Origin: Microbacterium sp. Marseille-Q6965
GTDB taxonomy: Bacteria; Actinomycetota; Actinomycetes; Actinomycetales; Microbacteriaceae
NCBI RefSeq assembly: GCF_946151065.1
Contig: NZ_CAMGZA010000002.1
Span: 186,001-250,000 of the forward strand
Length of the DNA: 64,000 nt
Reading direction: 5' to 3'
The notes beneath the pieces were generated by a model. It ran no database searches. It saw nothing but the letters and a program-made list of their open reading frames with translations, and had not been told where the DNA came from. Position 1 is the stretch's first letter, and every line of letters starts with the position of its first letter. The position numbers were made by a program, and so were the translations under genes. This document shows positions 57,302 to 64,000 of the stretch, one piece after another.

Positions 57302-58459
57302 ATGACCGCCGTCGCCGCTCCCGAGCTGCCCTGGGGGGATGTGTGGGGGCAGGATGAGGCGGTGCAGACCCTCGCCGCCGCCGCGCAGGACCCCTCCGCC
57401 CTCGCACACGCGTGGCTGCTCACGGGACCGCCGGGCTCCGGTCGGTCCACCCTCGCGCACGCGTTCGCCGCGGCGCTCATCGCCGAGGGCCCCGATGACA
57501 CCGCCACGATGCGTCAGGTCATCGCCGGCACCCACCCCGACCTGACGGCGCTGCGCACGGAGGGCGTGATCATCTCGATCGCCCAGGCGCGGTCCCTCGT
57601 CGAGCGCTCCTATTTCTCGCCCTCGCTGGGTCGATACCGCGTCATCGTGATGGAGGACGCGGACCGGATGACGGAGCGCACGTCGAACGTGCTGCTGAAG
57701 GCGCTCGAGGAGCCGCCCGAGCGCACGATCTGGGTGCTGTGCGCGCCGAGCGACGCCGACCTGCTGCCCACCATCCGCTCGCGCGTGCGCACGCTGCGGC
57801 TGCGCGAGCCCGACGTCGACGATGTCGCTCGGCTGCTCATGGCCCGCACGGGTGTGGACGGGGCCGCAGCCGAGCAGGCCGCGCGGCACGCGCAACGTCA
57901 CATCGGCATGGCGCAGCGGTTGGCCACCGACGAGGCATCGCGTCACCGTCGTGACGAGACCCTGCGCGCGGTGCTGCGGGTGCGCAGCATCGGCGACGTC
58001 GTCGAGGTCGCCGGCGAGATCGTGCAGGCCGCCACCGACGACGCGAAGGCGCTCACGGCGGAGCGGGACGAGGCCGAGAGGGCCTCGCTGCTGCGCACCG
58101 TCGGCGTGCCGGAGGGATCCCGCGTGCCCCCCGCGGTGCGCTCCCAGCTGTCGGCGCTGGAGGACGAGCAGAAGCGGCGCGCCACGCGCAGCCTGCGGGA
58201 CGGCCTCGACCGTGTCCTCACCGACCTGCAGTCGCTGTTCCGCGACGTCACGATGCTGCAGTTCGGGCGGCACGAGGGGATCATCAATGTCGAACTCCTC
58301 GACGAGCTGCGCGCGCTGGCGGAGGCGTGGCGGCCCGAGCGCACCCTCCTCGTCCTCGACCATCTCGCCGACACGCGTGCCGCCATCGAGCAGAACGCCC
58401 AGCCGGCGCTCGCCCTCGAGAGCCTGCTCGTCACCATCGTGAGCGGGAACCGCGCATGA
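57302..58459 (+). CDS. holB: DNA polymerase III delta' subunit
   Basis: The clamp-loader delta' subunit, 385 residues. The AAA+ core is clear (YRVIVMEDADRMTERTSNVLLKALEEPPERTIWVL, then the IRSRVRTLRL sensor-1 region). The Walker A is GPPGSGRST, with R48 in place of Lys, so ATP hydrolysis is unlikely, as expected for delta'. TAGGCT lies six bases before the ATG, so it can be transcribed apart from topA-tmk. Its stop overlaps the next ATG (ATGA). Confidence 0.92.
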   Translation: MTAVAAPELPWGDVWGQDEAVQTLAAAAQDPSALAHAWLLTGPPGSGRSTLAHAFAAALIAEGPDDTATMRQVIAGTHPDLTALRTEGVIISIAQARSLVERSYFSPSLGRYRVIVMEDADRMTERTSNVLLKALEEPPERTIWVLCAPSDADLLPTIRSRVRTLRLREPDVDDVARLLMARTGVDGAAAEQAARHAQRHIGMAQRLATDEASRHRRDETLRAVLRVRSIGDVVEVAGEIVQAATDDAKALTAERDEAERASLLRTVGVPEGSRVPPAVRSQLSALEDEQKRRATRSLRDGLDRVLTDLQSLFRDVTMLQFGRHEGIINVELLDELRALAEAWRPERTLLVLDHLADTRAAIEQNAQPALALESLLVTIVSGNRA

Positions 58460-59991
58460 CCGGCACCGCCCCGGCCGCCCGCCTGCGCGCGGCCCTCGCC
58501 GGCCTCGCCCTCGCCGCCCTGACGCTCGTCGGCTGCGCGGCGCCAGGCGATGCCCGTCCGGCGGATCCCGCCCCCGTCACCGAGGGGGTGCCCGATGAGC
58601 TGCTGTCGTTCTACGACCAGCCCCCGCGGTGGGAGCCGTGCGGGGAGGGCTTCGAGTGCGCCACGATCGCGGCGCCGCTGGACTGGCACGAGCCCGGCCG
58701 CGGTGAGATCGAGCTCGCCGTCGTGCGCCACCTCGCCACGCGGGGCGCTCCCGAGGGCGCACTGCTCACGAACCCCGGTGGCCCGGGCGCGAGCGGCGTC
58801 GACCTCGTGCGCGACGGGCTGGACTACTCATTCGGTGAGCCTCTCGTGGCGGCGTTCGACATCGTCGGGTTCGATCCGCGCGGAGTGGGGGAGTCCACGG
58901 CCGTCCGCTGCTACGACGACGCCCAGATGGACGAGTATCTCTACGGCATCCCGCAGGCTCCGCGCGGCACCCCGGAGTGGGAGGCCGAGCTGACGGCGAG
59001 ATCGGCCGACTACGCTGCGGCGTGCGCGGCGAACAGCGGCGAGCTGCTCGAGTTCGTCACGACCGAGCAGGCCGCGCGCGACCTCGATCTGCTGCGCGCG
59101 GTGCTCGGGCAGGAGGAGCTGACCTATCTCGGGTTCTCGTACGGCACCTTCCTGGGCGCGACGTACGCGGAGCTGTTTCCGGAGCGCGCCGGACGCCTCG
59201 TGCTCGACGGCGCCATCGATCCCTCGGTCTCCGGCGAGGAGGTGGGCACCGTGCAGGCGGTCGGTTTCGAGTCGGCGCTGCGCACCTATCTGGCGTGGTG
59301 CCTCGAGGGTCGGCAGTGCCCGTTCGCCGGGTCGGTCGACAACGCCCTGGCCGATCTGTCGGCCATGCTTGCCACCGTCGACGAGCGCCCTCTGCCCGCC
59401 GAGGACGGGCGCCTGCTCGGTGCCGATACGCTCGTGACCGCGATCGTGGCGGCGCTGTACGCACAGGCGAACTGGCCCTACCTCAACGACGCGCTCACCG
59501 GCGTCTTCGAGGGCGACCCCGCCGATGCGTTCTTCCTCGCCGATTTCTACAACGGCCGCGGTGAGGACGGGCGGTATCTCGACAACAGCACCGACGCCTT
59601 CACCGCCTACAACTGCATGGACTATCCGGCGACCACGCCGGAGGAGCAGGAGGCCGGCCAGGCGCGACTCGCGGAGCTGGCTCCCACCATCGCGCCCTAC
59701 TGGGCGGGACCCGACACCTGCGCGCAATGGCCGTACCCGCCGACGGGCACGCGGTCGTCGCTGACCGCGGACGGCGCCGATCCGATCGTCGTGGTGGGCA
59801 CCACGGGCGATCCCGCCACGCCGTACGAGTGGGCCCAGTCGCTGGCGGATCAGCTTTCCCGCGGCGTGCTCGTCACCTACGAGGGGGAGGGACACACGGC
59901 ATACAACGGGGCGAGCGACTGCGTCAACGGCGCCGTGGAAGGGTTCCTGCTCGACGGCACCGTTCCCGAGGACGGTCTCATCTGTCGGTGA
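58456..59991 (+). CDS. Secreted alpha/beta-hydrolase lipoprotein (TAP/SlpE-like protease)
   Basis: The 511-residue exported hydrolase has a lipobox LTLVGC with Cys27, the oxyanion region TNPGGPGASG and nucleophile S228 in GFSYGTFLG. Asp comes near GDPATP and His in GEGHTAY, giving a full triad, followed by a TAP-like C-terminal domain. Such proteins cleave N-terminal tri- or aminopeptides outside the cell. It overlaps holB by four bases, a conserved actinobacterial arrangement. Confidence 0.9.
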   Translation: MTGTAPAARLRAALAGLALAALTLVGCAAPGDARPADPAPVTEGVPDELLSFYDQPPRWEPCGEGFECATIAAPLDWHEPGRGEIELAVVRHLATRGAPEGALLTNPGGPGASGVDLVRDGLDYSFGEPLVAAFDIVGFDPRGVGESTAVRCYDDAQMDEYLYGIPQAPRGTPEWEAELTARSADYAAACAANSGELLEFVTTEQAARDLDLLRAVLGQEELTYLGFSYGTFLGATYAELFPERAGRLVLDGAIDPSVSGEEVGTVQAVGFESALRTYLAWCLEGRQCPFAGSVDNALADLSAMLATVDERPLPAEDGRLLGADTLVTAIVAALYAQANWPYLNDALTGVFEGDPADAFFLADFYNGRGEDGRYLDNSTDAFTAYNCMDYPATTPEEQEAGQARLAELAPTIAPYWAGPDTCAQWPYPPTGTRSSLTADGADPIVVVGTTGDPATPYEWAQSLADQLSRGVLVTYEGEGHTAYNGASDCVNGAVEGFLLDGTVPEDGLICR

Positions 59992-60075
59992 CCCCGCGGC
60001 CGCGGCGCGACGTCGATTCGTCGCGGCGCCCGCGATCCGGTATGCTTGTTCCTCGTGCCGCGCAGCGGCGCGAAC

Positions 60076-60148
60076 GCCGCCTTAGCTCAGTCGGCAGAGC
60101 GATTCACTCGTAATGAATAGGTCGTCGGTTCGATTCCGACAGGCGGCT
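60076..60148 (+). tRNA. tRNA-Thr (anticodon CGT)
   Basis: A 73-base cloverleaf. Acceptor arms GCCGCCT and AGGCGGC pair, the anticodon arm is ATTCA-CTCGTAA-TGAAT with CGT, and the T-arm has GGTTCGATTCC. It is a second threonine tRNA isoacceptor in the window, beside TGT at 28023. Confidence 0.96.
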
Positions 60149-60152
60149 CGGC

Positions 60153-60182
60153 AAGACCCCCGGACTCCACTCCGGGGGTCTT
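60153..60182 (+). terminator. Terminator after tRNA-Thr
   Basis: AAGACCCCCGGA (60153-60164) pairs with TCCGGGGGTCTT (60171-60182), followed by TCCTTTT, a clear intrinsic terminator. Confidence 0.93.
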
Positions 60183-60305
60183 TCCTTTTGCGCGCGTATG
60201 CCCGGCGTCGCATGCGGTATCACGTAGCGTGGCGCACAGCGATCGGCGACCGCCTTTGGCTTCGCAAGGCCGCCGGTGCGGCCGCCCGAACGATGGGAGC
60301 CGATC

Positions 60306-61430
60306 ATGGCCACCACCGCTCCGCTCACCTCCACCGACTCCGCGGCCCGACTCGGCCCCGTCCGCCAGACCTACGCGGGTCCCGACAGCTTCCCGCCGAT
60401 CACCCACTCCTACGCGAAGGTGTCGCAGGTCGTGCGCGAAACGGGCCTGCTCCGCCGTGCCCGCTGGTTCTACGCCCTCGTCGGCGCCGCGCTCGCCCTC
60501 GGCTTCGGCGGCGCGATCACGGGATTCGTGCTCCTCGGCGACAGCTGGTTCCAGCTGCTCATCGCCGCCGCGCTCGGCGTGCTCTTCACGCAGGTCGCCT
60601 TCATCGCCCACGAGGCGGCGCACCGCCAGGTGTTCGCCGGCGGGAAGGCGAACGACCGGCTGGCACGGGTGCTGGCCGCCGGCGTCGTGGGCATCAGCCT
60701 GTCGTGGTGGGATAACAAGCACTCGCGGCACCACGCCAACCCGAACCGGGTGGGCAAGGACCCCGACATCGCCGTCGACACGGTCTCGTTCCTCGACGAG
60801 GACGCGGCATCGGCCCGAGGCCTGCGCCGGGCGATCACGCGCCGCCAGGGCTGGCTGTTCTTCCCGCTGCTCACGCTTGAGGGCCTGAACCTGCACTGGC
60901 AGGGGCTGCGGCACCTCCTCTCGCGCGGACCCGTGAAGGGGCGCTGGATCGAGCTCGGGCTCATCGCGCTGCGCTTCGCCGTCGTGCTCGTGCCGCTCTT
61001 CCTCGTCCTGCCGCTCGGCATGGCCTTCGCCTTCCTCGGCGTGCAGCTGGCCGTGTTCGGCGTCTACATGGGCGCGTCGTTCGCGCCCAACCACAAGGGC
61101 ATGCCGGTCATCGCGCCGGACGCGAAGCTCGACTTCCTCTCGAAGCAGGTGCGTACCTCGCGCAACATCCGCGGCGGCTGGTGGGCCACCGCGCTGATGG
61201 GCGGGCTGAACTACCAGGTCGAGCACCACCTCTTCCCGAGCATGGCCCGGCCGTACCTCGCGCGCGCCAGTGAGATCGTGCGCGACTACTGCGCCTCCCA
61301 CGGCGTGCCCTACACCGAGACGAGCCTGCTGCGCTCGTACGGCATCGTCGTGGCGTACCTCAATCGGGTGGGGCTCGCCGCGCGCGACCCGTTCGACTGC
61401 CCCGCCGCCGCGCAACTGCGCCGCGCCTGA
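60306..61430 (+). CDS. Membrane fatty acid desaturase
   Basis: A 374-residue acyl-lipid desaturase of the front-end/DesA type. It has the three iron-binding boxes HEAAH (H102), HSRHH (H139) and QVEHH (box around H307), with four hydrophobic helices between. A double bond is put into membrane lipid acyl chains, with electrons from a ferredoxin or cytochrome system not seen here. The QxxHH third box is typical of delta-6-like enzymes, but regiochemistry is not predictable. GGGAG precedes the ATG. Confidence 0.9.
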   Translation: MATTAPLTSTDSAARLGPVRQTYAGPDSFPPITHSYAKVSQVVRETGLLRRARWFYALVGAALALGFGGAITGFVLLGDSWFQLLIAAALGVLFTQVAFIAHEAAHRQVFAGGKANDRLARVLAAGVVGISLSWWDNKHSRHHANPNRVGKDPDIAVDTVSFLDEDAASARGLRRAITRRQGWLFFPLLTLEGLNLHWQGLRHLLSRGPVKGRWIELGLIALRFAVVLVPLFLVLPLGMAFAFLGVQLAVFGVYMGASFAPNHKGMPVIAPDAKLDFLSKQVRTSRNIRGGWWATALMGGLNYQVEHHLFPSMARPYLARASEIVRDYCASHGVPYTETSLLRSYGIVVAYLNRVGLAARDPFDCPAAAQLRRA

Positions 61431-61493
61431 TCCGGGGGATCCGCGGGGGCGAGCCGCGGACGGCGGTCGCCGCTGCGGCCCCACAATGGACGG

Positions 61494-62492
61494 GTGCCGA
61501 TCATCGACAACGCCGTCTACGTGGACGGGAAGCGGATCGCCGATCCGGAGAGCCTGGATCAGACGTTCGAGTACATGCGCGCGCAGGGCGGCATGGGATG
61601 GATCGGGCTGGTTCGCGCCACCGATGAGGAGCTCGACACCGTCGCGGCCGAGTTCGGCCTGCACCGTCTGGCGGTCGAGGACGCGAGATCCGGTCACCAG
61701 CGGGCGAAGCTCGAGCGCTACGATCACACGCTCTTCGTCGTGCTGCGGCCCGCCTGGTACGACGATCGCGCCGAGACCGTCGAGTTCGGCGAGCTGCACA
61801 TCTTCATCGGGCGCGACTTCGTCGTGACCGTCCGCCACGGCGACGCACCCGACCTCGCGCGCGTGCGCCGGCGGATGGAGGCCGATCCCGACCTGCTGCG
61901 GCGCGGCCCGGAGGCGGTGCTGTACGCCATCCTCGACGAGGTCGTGGATCAGTACGCCCCGGTCGTTCTCGGTGTCGAGAACGACATCGACGAGATCGAG
62001 ACGGCGCTGTTCACGGACACCGGTGCGCAGCTCTCGCGCCGCATCTATCAGCTCTCGGCGGAGGTCCTCTCGTTCCAGCGCGGCACACAGCCGTTGTCGG
62101 GGATGCTGGAGGCGCTGCTGCGCGGCGGCGACAAGTACGGCGTCGACGTGGAGCTGCAGCGCCTGCTGCGCGACGTGCACGACCACGTGCTGCGCATCGC
62201 GGATCGGATCGCGGGGTTCCGCGCGGTGCTCGACAACGCGCTTACGGTGAACGCCACGATGGTGACCCAGCGGCAGACGGAGACGGCGCTGCAGCAGAAC
62301 GAGCAGGTGAAGAAGATCTCGGGATGGGCGGCGATCCTGTTCGGCCCCACCCTGATCGGCGGCATCTACGGCATGAACTTCGACGACATGCCTGAGCTGC
62401 ACTGGGCATGGGGCTACCCGTTCGCGCTGGGGCTGATGGCCGCCACGAGCGTCACGCTGTGGGCGGTGTTCAAGTGGCGCAGGTGGATGTGA
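61494..62492 (+). CDS. corA: CorA-type magnesium transporter
   Basis: A 332-residue CorA protein. A long soluble funnel domain is followed by two C-terminal membrane helices joined by the filter YGMNFDDMPE (GMN at 293-295). QQNEQVKKISGWAAILFGPTLIGGIYGMN is the conserved gating helix. CACAAT lies six bases before the GTG. Magnesium is the likely substrate; cobalt is possible. Confidence 0.95.
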   Translation: MPIIDNAVYVDGKRIADPESLDQTFEYMRAQGGMGWIGLVRATDEELDTVAAEFGLHRLAVEDARSGHQRAKLERYDHTLFVVLRPAWYDDRAETVEFGELHIFIGRDFVVTVRHGDAPDLARVRRRMEADPDLLRRGPEAVLYAILDEVVDQYAPVVLGVENDIDEIETALFTDTGAQLSRRIYQLSAEVLSFQRGTQPLSGMLEALLRGGDKYGVDVELQRLLRDVHDHVLRIADRIAGFRAVLDNALTVNATMVTQRQTETALQQNEQVKKISGWAAILFGPTLIGGIYGMNFDDMPELHWAWGYPFALGLMAATSVTLWAVFKWRRWM

Positions 62493-62574
62493 CGAGCGAC
62501 CTGACCGATCCGCCCCGCTCGGCACCGATCCGACGTAGCGTTGAGGGACGAAACCCGTCGAGCAGGAGGCTCAC

Positions 62575-63258
62575 ATGGCACGCGTCGTCATCATCGGAGG
62601 GCACGGGAAGGTGGCGCTGCGTCTCGCGCCCCTGCTGAGGGCACGGGGAGACGAGGTGACGAGCGTCATCCGGAACCCGGATCATGCGGCCGATGTCGAG
62701 GAGGCGGGCGCCTCGCCGCTCGTCGCGGACGTCGAGACGATGAGCGTCGACGCGCTCGCGGAGATCCTCGCCGGACACGATGCCGTGGTGTGGGCGGCGG
62801 GCGCGGGCGGCGGCGACGCCGCGCGCACCTACGCCGTCGACCGCGACGCCGCGATCCGATCCATGGACGCCGCCGAGCGGGCCGGGGTCCACCGGTACGT
62901 CATGGTGTCGTACATCGGCGCGGGACCGGATCACGGCACCCCCGAGGACAGCTCGTTCTTCCCCTATGCCGAGGCGAAGTCGGCGGCCGACGCCCACCTC
63001 CGCTCCAGTCGCCTGGAGTGGACGGTCCTCGGCCCCGGTGGGCTCACGCTCGATGAGCCCACCGGCCGCATCGCGGTGCGTGACCCGGGCGACGGGCGCG
63101 TCTCGCGCGGTGACGTCGCCGCGGTCATCGCCGCGTCGCTCGTGGAGCAGGCCACCGTCCGCCGCACCATCCGGTTCGGAAACGGCGACGAGCCGATCGA
63201 GGATGCGCTGCGGCTGAAGGTGGAGAGCGACGAGTGGGGCGCGCCGCCTACTCCCTGA
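62575..63258 (+). CDS. NAD(P)-binding atypical SDR protein
   Basis: A 227-residue atypical short-chain dehydrogenase-like protein. IIGGHGKVALRLAPLL is the dinucleotide motif, and VMVSYIGAG with PYAEAKSAAD (Y-x-x-x-K) resembles the active site. Proteins of this group (YwnB/HIM1-like) act as NAD(P)H-binding sensors or reductases; substrate unknown. AGGAGG lies before the ATG. The 3' end overlaps the convergent FBP-domain gene by 11 bases. Confidence 0.85.
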   Translation: MARVVIIGGHGKVALRLAPLLRARGDEVTSVIRNPDHAADVEEAGASPLVADVETMSVDALAEILAGHDAVVWAAGAGGGDAARTYAVDRDAAIRSMDAAERAGVHRYVMVSYIGAGPDHGTPEDSSFFPYAEAKSAADAHLRSSRLEWTVLGPGGLTLDEPTGRIAVRDPGDGRVSRGDVAAVIAASLVEQATVRRTIRFGNGDEPIEDALRLKVESDEWGAPPTP

Positions 63259-63733
63259 TCGCCTCGCGCACGAAGCGCTCCACGTTCGCCCGCAGCGCCT
63301 CGATGCGCGCCTGCCGTGCGGCCTCGACGTCGAAGCCGACGTAGGCGAGCGGTGGTCGTCGCCGGGCGTTGACGTTGCACTCGAAGGCGGCGCAGACGAG
63401 GGTGCCGATGGCGTCGCCGCGCCGGCCGGTCGCGCCGGCGCGGCGCGTGCTGAAGAGCACGACGTCGTTGGGCAGGTGGACGTCGGCGCACCAGGAGCAC
63501 TGCGTGCGCTGGCGCGGCGTGGCCTCGGCCTGCTTCAGCATGAGGCCGACGGGTTCGTCATCGATCATGGCGACGACGTAGCCGACGAGCGGCTGCTTGT
63601 GATCGCGCCAGCCGAGGAAGTCGATGCGGCCCCAGTCCGTCAGGTCGAGATCGGGCAGGGTGATGTTCTTGCGCTCGCGGACGGTGACGTTCGCGAAGGA
63701 CGCCCGGATGCGGGCGGCGTCGAGGGGAAGCAT
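63248..63733 (-). CDS. FBP-domain (FusB-like) zinc-binding protein
   Basis: A 161-residue protein with a treble-clef zinc site: CSWCADVH and, further on, CAAFECNVN. FLGWRDHKQPLVGYVVA is typical of the FBP domain (elongation factor G-binding protein). FusB binds EF-G and rescues it from fusidic acid, but most actinobacterial members are uncharacterised, so resistance is not implied. The ATG start fits the conserved LDAARIRASFAN opening. Confidence 0.82.
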   Translation of the reverse strand: MLPLDAARIRASFANVTVRERKNITLPDLDLTDWGRIDFLGWRDHKQPLVGYVVAMIDDEPVGLMLKQAEATPRQRTQCSWCADVHLPNDVVLFSTRRAGATGRRGDAIGTLVCAAFECNVNARRRPPLAYVGFDVEAARQARIEALRANVERFVREAIRE

Positions 63734-64000
63734 GAATGCTCTCTTCGTGTGTGAGAAGGATGAGGGCGCGCGCGGCCGAAGACGCGCGTGTGTGAGGTGG
63801 CGGGCACGCCGGAGTGTCGGCGGCGCCGTGAGGCGGGCGGCACGGCACGAGCCGACGCCGCACCGGATCGTCAGGCTCTCTCGGTCGCCGACGCAGAGCG
63901 CGTCGACGGCCTCCTCACTCCCCGCAGGGGTCCGGTCTCGAACACGCGACCATCCTACGCCGTCCGAGCGGGGCGGGCCGACTCAGGCGAGAGCGAAGAG
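63734..64000. other. Non-coding end of the window
   Basis: These 267 bases upstream of the FBP-domain gene hold no convincing reading frame, RNA or repeat. They may include its promoter and that of a gene beyond the window. Confidence 0.4.

Noticed and set aside
63734..64000. Short minus-strand frames near the window end
   Set aside because: They are Arg/His/Pro-rich, overlap the FBP gene in another frame and have no start signal.

Overview
The window is chromosomal DNA of a high-GC Gram-positive actinobacterium, most likely a Microbacteriaceae member close to Microbacterium. This rests on very high GC, GlnR, SenX3/RegX3, CarD, PonA2-like and DUF3263/DUF4032 proteins, GTG/TTG starts, and gene orders shared with Mycobacterium. 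The genus is inferred; no search was run. I see no insertion sequence, prophage, CRISPR array or replication origin.

Layout. 1-1393: end of purK and a PabC-like aminotransferase. 1445-17720: a phosphate and nitrogen control region with pstSCAB, a Nudix/phosphatase MutT1-like gene, ppk, glnR, phoU and senX3-regX3. Within it lie small membrane ORFs, a nitrobindin-like protein, a YgfZ-like folate-binding protein, a FUSC protein, a methyltransferase and gpmA. 17785-23690: an LpqE-like lipoprotein, carD, fused ispDF, an EamA transporter, cysS and rlmB. 23709-24176: a deletion scar holding the 3' ends of two formerly divergent genes. 24220-27978: a kinase-like DUF4032 protein, a UgpC/MsiK ATPase and a membrane thioredoxin-fold protein without its CxxC. 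28023-33022: tRNA-Thr and a 1584-residue sortase-type surface protein. 33127-38764: a G6PD paralogue, transporter, nitroreductase, msrB, three conserved proteins and a cold-shock gene. 38919-45125: CIRCE-controlled groEL, a WXG100 protein, thymidine kinase, galE, a HAD phosphatase, tRNA-Pro and a phosphoesterase. 45143-53763: a PonA2-like PBP, DUF4177-ridA, acs and a compact Tad/Flp locus. 53919-59991: topA-tmk-holB-protease operon. 60076-63733: tRNA-Thr, desaturase, corA, an SDR protein and an FBP-domain protein.

The genes link in three main ways. First, 11-bp-spaced GTTCACC-type direct repeats lie in front of pstS and, in weaker forms, near ppk, phoU/senX3 and gpmA, suggesting one phosphate-starvation regulon. 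Second, more than twenty genes start exactly six bases after a TANNNT-like -10 hexamer, which predicts widespread leaderless transcription and fixes several start codons. Third, groEL carries two CIRCE operators. The most unusual single gene is the surface protein, with ten tandem ~115-residue repeats that each carry a DxNGNGxxDxGE-type loop, ending in an LAATG anchor.
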